DNA of 12,732 nt from Halovivax sp. Its GTDB lineage: Archaea > Halobacteriota > Halobacteria > Halobacteriales > Natrialbaceae. A model generated the notes under the pieces. That model was not told the DNA's origin. It ran no database searches and saw nothing but the letters and a program-made list of their open reading frames with translations. This document shows, one piece after another, positions 5,984 through 12,164 of this stretch. The position numbers were made by a program, and so were the translations under genes. Position 1 is the first letter of the stretch. Each line of letters opens with the position of its first letter. The stretch is taken from contig SLIS01000003.1 in NCBI GenBank assembly GCA_007135505.1, positions 1 through 12,732 on the forward strand. Reading direction: 5' to 3'.

Positions 5984-6583
5984 TCACAGTACGCGATCCG
6001 AATCGGGGTCCTCGAGCTCCCAGAGCAACTCCGGCAGGAACGCTCCGAGTCCGTCGATGACGCGTCGCTCCGAGACGCCCAGCCCGTCGCAGTGCTCGCG
6101 GGCCGAGTCTCTAACGTCGACGTGGAGTCCGTCCGACTCCCGATTCACGGCGAGCGGAAAGACCGAACATCGCGTCGGCTTCCAGTCGTGCTCGTCCTCG
6201 AGGTGGAGTTGACAGAGCCCGTCGTCGCCGAGGAACGCGCAGGCCTGGCCGTCGTCGGCGACGTGTTCGTCACGATCTTTCGGCTCGCGGGTGACGAACT
6301 TCTCGCCCCGGAAGTCCGTCGTATTCTCCGAGAGGTTCGCCCGCGCTGCCAGTTCGATCAGGTCTTTGCCGTAGAGGAGCACGCCGTGGTGACAGCACCA
6401 GGTGCAGTCGTCGACGCACTCGAACGTCAGGTCCGGATCGAAGTCGACGACGACCTCCTTGCCCGGATAGACCTCGACGCGAGGGGCGGACGCGGTGTCG
6501 GTACCGTGGTCGCTCGTTTCGGTGCCGATGTCGTCACCATCGCCGGTCGTCGCTCCGTCGATGGGCCCACCTGGATCGCTCAC
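5984..6583 (-). CDS. YkgJ-family cysteine cluster protein
   Basis: This 199-residue soluble protein has the cysteine pattern of the YkgJ/Fe-S-cluster-like family: C56, C60, C63 and C64 (CxxxCxxCC), then C115, C124, C139 and C165. These are thought to bind zinc or an iron-sulfur centre; the family has no firmly established biochemical function. The Cys domain starts near residue 45 (DLTFECVDDCTWCCHHG) and is followed by GKDLIELAAR. The first 34 residues are an acidic Asp/Gly/Thr-rich extension without cysteines, typical of halophilic proteins. The start is the GTG at 6581-6583; the open frame continues to 7069, but that part is antisense-like Arg-rich sequence inside the acetyltransferase gene. 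It begins 35 bases after the acetyltransferase stop, so cotranscription is likely. crtD follows 95 bases later from its own promoter. Confidence 0.85.
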   Translation of the reverse strand: MSDPGGPIDGATTGDGDDIGTETSDHGTDTASAPRVEVYPGKEVVVDFDPDLTFECVDDCTWCCHHGVLLYGKDLIELAARANLSENTTDFRGEKFVTREPKDRDEHVADDGQACAFLGDDGLCQLHLEDEHDWKPTRCSVFPLAVNRESDGLHVDVRDSAREHCDGLGVSERRVIDGLGAFLPELLWELEDPDSDRVL

Positions 6584-6618
6584 GAGAACTGCAAGTGCGT
6601 CGGCGGAAAAGTGTCTTT

Positions 6619-7221
6619 CTACCGCGACACGGCCGTCGCGTCCTCGTTGTCGAACCACTCCGTGGCGAGCAGTCCGTACCGTAGCGCGTCGACCCGCTCC
6701 CCGTCGACGAAGGCCTCCTCTCGTAACCGTCCTTCCTGTTCGAACCCGTTCTTCTCGAGCACGCGACCCGAGCCGGGGTTGGTCGACAGCGTTATCGCGT
6801 ACAGCTTCGACAGTCGACGCTCCTCGAACGCGTACCCACAGACCAGCGAGACGGCGTCCGTCGCGTAGCCGTTGCACCAGTGCTCGGGTGCGATCGAGTA
6901 CCCGATTTCTGCGGTCCCCCAGACCTGATTCTTCGGTGTAAGTCCGATGGTGCCGACGGGTTCGAGATCGATTTCGTCGACCGATTCGGACGCGTCCGTG
7001 TCGGGAGCGTCCGGTCCTCGACAGATCAGGAAGTGAAATCCGTCCCGTTCCGCCTGGTTTTCGATCCACGCACGCTCGCCGTGAGCGGTGATCGGATCGG
7101 TACTCGCGATTCGCGTTCGGACGCGTGGATCGTTCAGGAGGCGCTGGCAGAATCGTCCGTCCGATTCCTCGATCGGATGCAACGAGAGTTCGTCACTCGA
7201 GAGAAACACCGGGCCTGGCAT
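6619..7221 (-). CDS. GNAT acetyltransferase, RimJ/RimL type
   Basis: This 200-residue N-acetyltransferase is of the RimJ/RimL-like group, which transfers acetyl from acetyl-CoA to protein N-termini or small amines. Signatures are the N-terminal LHPIEESDG, VGTIGL at 89-94, EIGYSIAPEHWCNGYATDA (105-123; the acetyl-CoA pyrophosphate loop) and NPGSGRVLEKNGFEQEGRLR (148-167). The segment FVDGERVDALRYGLL is the usual family ending. An acidic insertion at about 70-87 (DAPDTDASESVDEIDLE) lies between two strands, a common halophilic embellishment. The substrate cannot be read from the sequence. The ATG at 7221 is chosen because similarity begins at once (VFLSSDELSLHPI). It is the first gene of a probable two-gene unit with the YkgJ-type protein. 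Confidence 0.88.
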   Translation of the reverse strand: MPGPVFLSSDELSLHPIEESDGRFCQRLLNDPRVRTRIASTDPITAHGERAWIENQAERDGFHFLICRGPDAPDTDASESVDEIDLEPVGTIGLTPKNQVWGTAEIGYSIAPEHWCNGYATDAVSLVCGYAFEERRLSKLYAITLSTNPGSGRVLEKNGFEQEGRLREEAFVDGERVDALRYGLLATEWFDNEDATAVSR

Positions 7222-7321
7222 GCGTGGCCCTTGACAACCCGCCGTGATAGCAGTTTTCCCGACGGAACGGTGGACCCGTCCTATCGATGTCCAGCCGGTG
7301 GTCGGAACCGGGAACGCTGTT

Positions 7322-7334
7322 CGGTCCTGGACCG
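7322..7334 (-). terminator. Palindrome downstream of the 76-aa gene
   Basis: CGGTCC-T-GGACCG is a perfect palindrome about 14 bases past the stop of the 76-residue gene. No T-tract follows on the minus strand, and archaeal terminators usually need one, so a terminator role is doubtful. The rest of 7222-7347 shows no gene. Confidence 0.2.
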
Positions 7335-7347
7335 TACTCGACGCTTC

Positions 7348-7578
7348 TCACTCGAGGACGAGATAGGTGTGGGACCCGCGCCGTTCCAGCGAGACGAGGT
7401 GCGTGCCGACGTTCTCCTCGACGAACGTCTCGAGGCCCGCGGCGTCCAGTTCGGTGACGTCGATGCGGCGGCGCTCGGTCCGCGCGATCCGGTTTTCGAA
7501 CTCGTCGACGGACGTTTCGTTGGAAAGTGCTGGTCGACCGGCCGATTTGTCTTCGAGGACGACTGCGTTAGTGCTCAT
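7348..7578 (-). CDS. Hypothetical 76-aa protein
   Basis: I do not recognise this protein. The frame from ATG 7578 to the stop at 7348 encodes 76 residues with no Cys, no membrane segment and no signal peptide. The N-terminal half is polar (VLEDKSAGRPALSNETSV, then DEFENRIARTERRRID), the middle looks helical (DAAGLETFVEENVG), and the end is strand-like (THLVSLERRGSHTYLVLE). This resembles a small helix-strand domain, perhaps an adaptor or regulator. The start is supported by a TATA-like box whose near edge is 23 bases upstream, implying a leaderless transcript. The open frame continues upstream to 7815, but that part overlaps the end of cbiZ and looks non-coding. It stands between the cobamide operon and the acetyltransferase and may be transcribed alone. 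Confidence 0.7.
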   Translation of the reverse strand: MSTNAVVLEDKSAGRPALSNETSVDEFENRIARTERRRIDVTELDAAGLETFVEENVGTHLVSLERRGSHTYLVLE

Positions 7579-7600
7579 GACATTCAGGTTCGTTGGAAAG

Positions 7601-7609
7601 TATGTTAAA
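7601..7609 (-). promoter_or_regulatory. TATA-like box of the 76-aa gene
   Basis: TTTAACATA on the minus strand lies 23-31 bases before the ATG at 7578, the spacing expected of a haloarchaeal leaderless promoter. The surrounding 7579-7733 otherwise shows only a short GTGAAA direct repeat and no gene. Confidence 0.45.
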
Positions 7610-7733
7610 CCGACCCGAGCGGAGTGAAAGTGAAAGTGGGGGAGTGCGGCCGAGTGTCTGCTCGTCACGGAGACCCACGCGATGCTCAGTTCGACTGCTA
7701 GCGGTCCGACTAGTGAACCGAGTACGATCGACT

Positions 7734-7756
7734 GTGGTCGTATTCGATACGAACAC
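7734..7756 (-). terminator. Hairpin directly after cbiZ
   Basis: TCGTAT (7738-7743) and ATACGA (7747-7752) pair around a TCG loop. After one mismatch, GTG (7734-7736) pairs with CAC (7754-7756). The structure abuts the cbiZ stop codon, at the end of the cobamide operon. It lacks a following T-run, so it may be a 3'-end processing or stability element rather than a classical terminator. Confidence 0.35.
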
Positions 7757-8557
7757 TCACTCCGGAAGTTCGAACACATCGGCCCGATCGTCTGTCGCGA
7801 TGCCGTGGGCCGCATCGTGGACGGACTCTGGAATTTCCTGATCCGGTTCGTCGTATCGCGAGCGAAGGGAAGCCGTCACTGCCTCACGGACGCACGCCCG
7901 GGTGGCACTGCCGACGCTCGTCGCGCTTCCGGAGTACGGGATCGGTCGCTCAGTTGGATCGTGACCGACGGTAATCGCGTCGGTCGTCGTTCCCGGAAAG
8001 CCTGTTCGGGCGAGGAGGGTGGCCGCTTTGGCTTCCGCGGCGACCGCGAGCAGGTTCGCGAGGGCACCGTCTCCAAGCGTTCTATCCACCAGGATCAGCA
8101 TGTTCACGGTGCCGGGTCTCGGCGGATCGTCCGGGTCCGTGACCGACTCGGTAGGTTCGCAGGCAGCCCGCTTTCGATCGGAGTCGGTTCGCTCCTCGCT
8201 CGTCGAGTGCATCGGCAACGCGGCGGGATTCGAGATTCCAGCGGTCGCGTAGACGGTCACCGGCTGCCGGCGGGCGCCACGGACGTGATCCATCGACACG
8301 CCGGTCAGCAGCACCGGTCCTTCGTCGTCGAACCCGGCCCGCTCCAGTCGGTTCACGACGTACGAACGGATATCCGGACAGTCCCAGTTCTCGGGAACGG
8401 TGATGTTGTACGCCGCATCAGCGACCCGTCGGCCACCGTTCCAGCCGGTATGGAGCCACTCGGCGGCCGGTTGCGAGACGCGGAGGATGCCATCGCGTCG
8501 GTCCGACACGTGACCCGGCGCCGTCCCGGTCGATTCGTCGTGTCGTCCGTCAGCCAT
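7757..8557 (-). CDS. cbiZ: Adenosylcobinamide amidohydrolase CbiZ
   Basis: CbiZ hydrolyses the amide bond of adenosylcobinamide, releasing aminopropanol and giving adenosylcobyric acid, which re-enters the pathway at CbiB. This is the archaeal route for salvaging cobinamide. Family stretches in the 266 residues are HTGWNGGRRVADAAYNITVP (36-55), LLTGVSMDH, VYATAGISNP (102-111), GTVNMLILVD (149-158), AVAAEAKAATLL and GTTTDAITVGH (189-199), ending in PYSGSATSVGSATRACV. A polar insertion of about 35 residues (115-148, including SEERTDSDRKR and DPDDPPRPG) separates the two halves of the domain and is probably a surface loop. The gene overlaps cobD by 8 bases, and a GAGGTG ribosome site stands 7 bases before its ATG. 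It is the last gene of the operon. Confidence 0.93.
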   Translation of the reverse strand: MADGRHDESTGTAPGHVSDRRDGILRVSQPAAEWLHTGWNGGRRVADAAYNITVPENWDCPDIRSYVVNRLERAGFDDEGPVLLTGVSMDHVRGARRQPVTVYATAGISNPAALPMHSTSEERTDSDRKRAACEPTESVTDPDDPPRPGTVNMLILVDRTLGDGALANLLAVAAEAKAATLLARTGFPGTTTDAITVGHDPTERPIPYSGSATSVGSATRACVREAVTASLRSRYDEPDQEIPESVHDAAHGIATDDRADVFELPE

Positions 8558-9563
8558 CCGCGAGCACCTCGAGGACGCGGTCCGTCGTCTCGTGGTCGCG
8601 AACGGCGATGCGCACGTGTGAGTCGAGCCGTCGAAACGTTCTGGCGTCCCGAAACACGAGCCCGTTCTCCCTTGCCCGCTCTAAGATCGCGTCGGGGTCG
8701 TCACAACCGACGAGGACGAACGGGGCGTCGGATGGCCAGACGTCGAATCCGAGCGCTGACAGTCCCGCTCGCAACCGCTCTCGCTCGCGTTCGATCAATT
8801 CGCGGGTTGCGGTGACGAACGCGTCGTCCCGCATGCAGTGAGCGCCGACATTGGCCGCCGGCGTCCCGAGACTCCAGGTTCGACGCGCTGTGGTGAGGGC
8901 GGCGCCGTGTTCACCCGTCGCGACGGCGAACCCGGCTCGGAGCCCGGGCAGACCGAACAGCTTCGTGAGCGAACGGGCGACGATCACGTTCTCCCGATCG
9001 AACGTGGCTGCAGACCGGAGCGAGGTGAACCCGAGAAAGGCTTCGTCGACGAGTACGGTCGTTCCGGTCGCTTTACAGCGACTGGCGAAGGCGGCGACGT
9101 CGTCGGGGTCGACAGCTTCGCCGGTCGGATTGTTCGGCGTACAGACGATCGCGAGCGCACAGCCGGCGGGTTCCGTTTCGAGCAGGGTATCGTGGGGGAC
9201 GAACCGGGGATTCCCCCCCTGCAATCGCACCTCCCGGGCGTACTCGCCGAAGCTGGGTGCCTGAAGCAGCACGTCGTCGCCGGGTTCGACCGTCACCGAG
9301 ATCGCCAGCCTGATCGCCGCGAGGCCACCGGCCGTCGGCACGACCGCGGCCGGATCGCAGCCGACGTACTCGGCCGCGGCGCGACGGAAGGCCGGGTACG
9401 TATCGGCCGGATAGCGCCGCGATTCGGCGAGTGCCTCCCGGTACACCGCTTCGATCCCGGAGGGGGTTCGCGGATTGACGTTCGCGCTGCAGTCGAGCAC
9501 GGCCTGATCCGTCTCCCCGCCGTGGGGTACGCGCTCCGTCGTTCGAACGCTATCGGGATCCAT
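8550..9563 (-). CDS. cobD: Threonine-phosphate decarboxylase CobD
   Basis: CobD is a pyridoxal-phosphate enzyme (aminotransferase fold type I) that decarboxylates L-threonine O-3-phosphate to (R)-1-aminopropan-2-ol phosphate, the linker of the nucleotide loop attached by CbiB. The 337 residues show LDCSANVNPRTP (23-34), YPADTYPAFRRAAAEYVG, TAGGLAAI (77-84) for phosphate binding, TPNNPTGE (142-149) and LVDEAFLGF (171-179). The Schiff-base Lys is K201 in SLTKLFGLPGLRAGF. The C-terminal HVRIAVRD holds the Arg that usually binds the carboxylate. Histidinol-phosphate aminotransferase is closely related, but the start motif, length and neighbours decide for CobD. It begins 3 bases after the cobT stop, with a perfect GGAGGTGA ribosome site inside the end of cobT, and overlaps cbiZ by 8 bases. 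Confidence 0.93.
   Translation of the reverse strand: MDPDSVRTTERVPHGGETDQAVLDCSANVNPRTPSGIEAVYREALAESRRYPADTYPAFRRAAAEYVGCDPAAVVPTAGGLAAIRLAISVTVEPGDDVLLQAPSFGEYAREVRLQGGNPRFVPHDTLLETEPAGCALAIVCTPNNPTGEAVDPDDVAAFASRCKATGTTVLVDEAFLGFTSLRSAATFDRENVIVARSLTKLFGLPGLRAGFAVATGEHGAALTTARRTWSLGTPAANVGAHCMRDDAFVTATRELIERERERLRAGLSALGFDVWPSDAPFVLVGCDDPDAILERARENGLVFRDARTFRRLDSHVRIAVRDHETTDRVLEVLADG
8565..8570 (-). promoter_or_regulatory. Ribosome binding site of cbiZ
   Basis: GAGGTG lies within the end of cobD, seven bases before the cbiZ ATG. It supports the start at 8557 and shows that this internal operon gene uses Shine-Dalgarno initiation. Confidence 0.6.
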
Positions 9564-9566
9564 GGC

Positions 9567-10598
9567 TCAGTTCACCTCCGGTGAGCCGTCGGCGGTAGTG
9601 TCCATCGAGTCGACGTCGTCGATTCCGAGTCGATCGCAGACGGCGACGAATCGGTCGCGCACGGTCGACAGTTCGCCGTCGTCGACGAGCGAGAGCGCCC
9701 CGCCCATGGCGACGCCCTCTTTCACCTCGCCCGCGCAGTAGCGACCCATTGCGACGTGATACTCGCGGTCGAAACCAGGGTCGGTGACGACGAGTTCGAA
9801 ATCGAGTCTGTCACCGGCCGCCCGGAGGTCGTCCCCCCGATCCTCGGCGACGAACGCGGTAGTAGCCACCGTCAGCGATGCGTCAATTCCCCCGTGTCTG
9901 AGAAGCGCTGCGATCCCGAGTTGCTGCGTTCCGCCCGCCAGCGTGACGTCGATTCCCGATGCTATTGCTCCCGTTGTGATGCCGGCAACGGTCGCCTGGA
10001 CGGGATCGCCCATCGCCTCGATCGCCTCGATCGGCGCGTCGACGCAGTCGCCCGGTTCGAGCCCCGAGGCGGTAAGTCCCTCCTCGACGATGGCTCGCTT
10101 GCGCTCGATCGGGTTCGTCACAAACGACGAGGAGACGCCGATCGGCTCGCCGAGTGCAGTGAGGACGCCGAGGGCTGTCGTCGTGCCACCGGGTATGGTC
10201 TCGCCGATCAGCACCGCTTCGTCCGGCAAGGCGGCCCCGAAGCGTCTCGCGCGCTCGAAGATTCGGTCCGCGTCCGAAACGGCGACGGGTTTCCGCACGT
10301 CGGCACCGGCTTCGGTGCCGAAATCGACGGTGGGTGCGGCCGTCGGCGCGAGCATCCCGGCGTCGACGATCGTCACCGGGAACGTGCGAACCTCGCGGAC
10401 GGCCCTGGTAACCGCCGCCGGCGTAACACAGCCTGTCGGCGAAACCGGCGTGACGGGTGCGGCGATCGGTTCACCGTAGCTCAGGATTTCGGCGTCCCCT
10501 GGCGGGGTGTACCGCATCAACTCGGGCGACGCACCGGCAGCACTAATCCCGTCGATTCGAGCAGTTTCTGTCGCCCCTGCCGCCAGAATCACGCGCAT
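9567..10598 (-). CDS. cobT: Archaeal CobT: nicotinate-nucleotide phosphoribosyltransferase (UPF0284 type)
   Basis: This 343-residue protein belongs to the archaeal/cyanobacterial branch of the CobT family. CobT transfers phosphoribose from nicotinate mononucleotide to the lower-ligand base (such as dimethylbenzimidazole) to give alpha-ribazole phosphate for CobS. Visible family stretches are MRVILAAGATETARIDGISA (1-20), SPELMRYTPPGDAEIL, IGETIPGGTTTALGVL (131-146), TNPIERKR (161-168) and AGGTQQLGIAALL (221-233). The C-terminal region has YHVAMGRYCAGEVKEGVAMGG. The start is the ATG at 10598 because a GGAGGGG ribosome site lies five bases before it and similarity begins at MRVILAAG; the frame continues to a GTG at 10649 without similarity. 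It follows cobY after 109 bases, the only sizeable gap in the operon. Which base it activates here is not known. Confidence 0.88.
   Translation of the reverse strand: MRVILAAGATETARIDGISAAGASPELMRYTPPGDAEILSYGEPIAAPVTPVSPTGCVTPAAVTRAVREVRTFPVTIVDAGMLAPTAAPTVDFGTEAGADVRKPVAVSDADRIFERARRFGAALPDEAVLIGETIPGGTTTALGVLTALGEPIGVSSSFVTNPIERKRAIVEEGLTASGLEPGDCVDAPIEAIEAMGDPVQATVAGITTGAIASGIDVTLAGGTQQLGIAALLRHGGIDASLTVATTAFVAEDRGDDLRAAGDRLDFELVVTDPGFDREYHVAMGRYCAGEVKEGVAMGGALSLVDDGELSTVRDRFVAVCDRLGIDDVDSMDTTADGSPEVN
9572..9579 (-). promoter_or_regulatory. Perfect Shine-Dalgarno site of cobD
   Basis: GGAGGTGA, fully complementary to the 3' end of 16S rRNA, lies eight bases before the cobD ATG and inside the last codons of cobT. 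It fixes the cobD start and suggests strong re-initiation after cobT. Confidence 0.8.
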
Positions 10599-10603
10599 GG
10601 CGG

Positions 10604-10610
10604 CCCCTCC
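10604..10610 (-). promoter_or_regulatory. Ribosome binding site of cobT
   Basis: GGAGGGG on the minus strand is five bases upstream of the ATG at 10598. It decides the cobT start against the in-frame GTG at 10649. The rest of the 109-base gap to cobY (10599-10707) shows no gene and only a weak CTATAG box near 10697. Confidence 0.65.
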
Positions 10611-10707
10611 ACCCTCGCGAACGGTTCTCTGCTCGCCCGGTCGAAGCACGTCGTCGGACCGTGCCCCGCTCGTCGCGTGTCACGTGCTCTCGTCGCTATA
10701 GGTACTG

Positions 10708-11358
10708 TCATGTGTTGTCAGCGGATTCTTGAAGCCATCGTTCGGCGATACTGGCGTCTTCGAGTCGATTCACGTTGACGGCGATCGCGGGATCGGTGAC
10801 GACGTGGGTGACCGCCTCGGCCGCCGATCCGACCACGTTAATTCCCGCCGGGACGAGTGCGTCGTCCGATGGGTGTGGTGTGTCTATGGAGGCGCCGAGC
10901 TCCTCTTTGTGCGATCGAGGCGTACAGATCGTCATAGACGGTGGGTCCGCTTCTGCGTCGACACCGTCGCTCACCTCGTCGGTCGCGGTGATCGGGTCGA
11001 CCCCCTCCGTCGCGTACGCGTCGAGTAGCTCGTCGACAACTGTCGCCGTGAGAAGCGGCAGGTCGGCAGCCACAGTCAGCACCGGCGGATCGATACGCGG
11101 GTCCTCCAGCGCGTGTCCGAGGTCGCTCACGTAGCCGTCGCCGGGCGTTTCCATCAGCTCGACTGACGACGCTTTCAGGTACGAACGGGTCTTCGGCGCG
11201 TTCGGTGAGACGACGGCGTACGTCCTCTCGATGGAACTGCCGACGAGTGCGGCCCGCACGCGGTCGATCATCCGTTCGCCACCGACGGTGAACAGCGGTT
11301 TCTCGACCTCGGTTTCCAATCGACTCCCGCAGCCGCCACACATCAGAAGAGCGTCCAC
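10708..11358 (-). CDS. cobY: GTP:adenosylcobinamide-phosphate guanylyltransferase CobY
   Basis: CobY is the archaeal, non-orthologous replacement of the bacterial CobU guanylyltransferase. It converts adenosylcobinamide phosphate and GTP to adenosylcobinamide-GDP. The nucleotidyltransferase fold is shown by MDALLMCGGCGSRL (1-14; usual form GGxGxR), EKP (19-21), the SPNAPKTRSYL motif (51-61) typical of CobY, VAADLPLL (96-103) and INVVGS, ending with VNVNRLEDASIAE (194-206). An acidic stretch (about 127-140) is a halophilic loop. I choose the GTG at 11358, not the ATG at 11343, because MDALLM is the conserved beginning and GGGGGTGA stands four bases upstream. This start makes the gene overlap cobS by 16 bases. 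Length (216 residues) is normal. Confidence 0.92.
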   Translation of the reverse strand: MDALLMCGGCGSRLETEVEKPLFTVGGERMIDRVRAALVGSSIERTYAVVSPNAPKTRSYLKASSVELMETPGDGYVSDLGHALEDPRIDPPVLTVAADLPLLTATVVDELLDAYATEGVDPITATDEVSDGVDAEADPPSMTICTPRSHKEELGASIDTPHPSDDALVPAGINVVGSAAEAVTHVVTDPAIAVNVNRLEDASIAERWLQESADNT

Positions 11359-12164
11359 GCGATCACCCCCACGTGGAGGCCGACGAGTCGGCCGACTTCG
11401 TTCGCGGCACCGAAGACGTCCCCGTTGATGCCACCCAAACGCCGGCGTGCCCACACCCACGGGACGGTGGCACCGAGGATCGCCCCGCCCAGGGTTCCCA
11501 TCGCGATACCGCTCGTTTCGATCGGCGCTGCTGAACCTGCAAACGGAACGATCATCGCGGCGCTTATCGACGCCGGCACTGCCAGTACCAGGCCCGTCGG
11601 CCCGACGGATTCGATAAGTTGTGACCCGAGCCCGTCGTGACTGGCCGTCCCGAACGCGGCCATCGTCGCCATGCCCAGTTTGGCCCCGACTTCGGCGGCG
11701 ACCACGACCGTTACCGCGATGACGATCGGCATCGTCGTCACGGCCAGTCCGCCAAGGGCCAGTCCGGCGACGACGAGGGAGACGGCGAGTATCGCGCCGA
11801 CGCCGGTCGTGGTGTCCTTGAGCACCGACCGACGGCGCTCCCGATCCCCGTGGACGACTATTGCGTCCCCGAGATCAGCAACGCCGTCTAGGTGGTGAAT
11901 CCCGGTCAGCAGGTATATCGCCGTCACGTAGCCAACCGCGACCGTCGGACCCGGCAGGGAGCCGGTTGCGAGCATCGGTATCGCGGCGAAACCGCCGACG
12001 ACGAACCCGACGATGGGTAGTACCCACGGTGATTGGCAGAACGCGTCCCAGTCTGACTCGATCGTCTTGCCGGCGGGGAGTCGCGTCAAGAAGCCGAACC
12101 CGGCTCTGAGCGCACCGAGTGAACGCCCGACACCACGTTTCGTATCCGAGTTTCGCCGATTCAC
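11343..12164 (-). CDS. cobS: Cobalamin synthase CobS (adenosylcobinamide-GDP ribazoletransferase)
   Basis: CobS is an integral membrane enzyme that joins adenosylcobinamide-GDP with alpha-ribazole phosphate to give adenosylcobalamin phosphate. The 273 residues contain the conserved HHLDGVADLGD (90-100), which binds Mg and diphosphate, followed by RRRSVLKDTTTGVGA (110-124). A second family motif near the end reads GGINGDVFGAANE (about 246-258). Six or so hydrophobic segments (about 48-66, 74-90, 121-144, 144-160, 190-208 and 218-240) fit the known topology, and the N-terminal FGFLTRLP is typical. The start is a GTG (12162-12164) that overlaps the cbiB stop in a GTGA arrangement, preceded by a G-rich GGTGGTG stretch, implying coupled translation. 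Confidence 0.93.
   Translation of the reverse strand: MNRRNSDTKRGVGRSLGALRAGFGFLTRLPAGKTIESDWDAFCQSPWVLPIVGFVVGGFAAIPMLATGSLPGPTVAVGYVTAIYLLTGIHHLDGVADLGDAIVVHGDRERRRSVLKDTTTGVGAILAVSLVVAGLALGGLAVTTMPIVIAVTVVVAAEVGAKLGMATMAAFGTASHDGLGSQLIESVGPTGLVLAVPASISAAMIVPFAGSAAPIETSGIAMGTLGGAILGATVPWVWARRRLGGINGDVFGAANEVGRLVGLHVGVIAWTLF
11363..11370 (-). promoter_or_regulatory. Ribosome binding site deciding the cobY GTG start
   Basis: GGGGGTGA lies four bases upstream of the GTG at 11358, inside cobS. It favours this GTG over the ATG 15 bases further on. Confidence 0.5.

Noticed and set aside
5889..5987. 33-codon N-terminal extension of crtD
   Set aside because: It would run through a near-ideal TATA box; the ATG at 5888 is just before the FAD-binding motif as in the family.
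6584..7069. N-terminal extension of the YkgJ-type protein
   Set aside because: The extension overlaps the acetyltransferase gene in another frame and has no similarity to the family; the GTG at 6583 starts a normal acidic halophilic N-terminus.
7682..8815. A 377-codon plus-strand open frame antisense to cbiZ and cobD
   Set aside because: Its composition is that of an antisense shadow, and the opposite strand encodes two proteins with diagnostic motifs.
10650..10707. Cobalamin riboswitch in the cobY-cobT gap
   Set aside because: No recognisable B12-box or multi-helix structure could be seen in 109 bases; the operon's true leader is outside the window.
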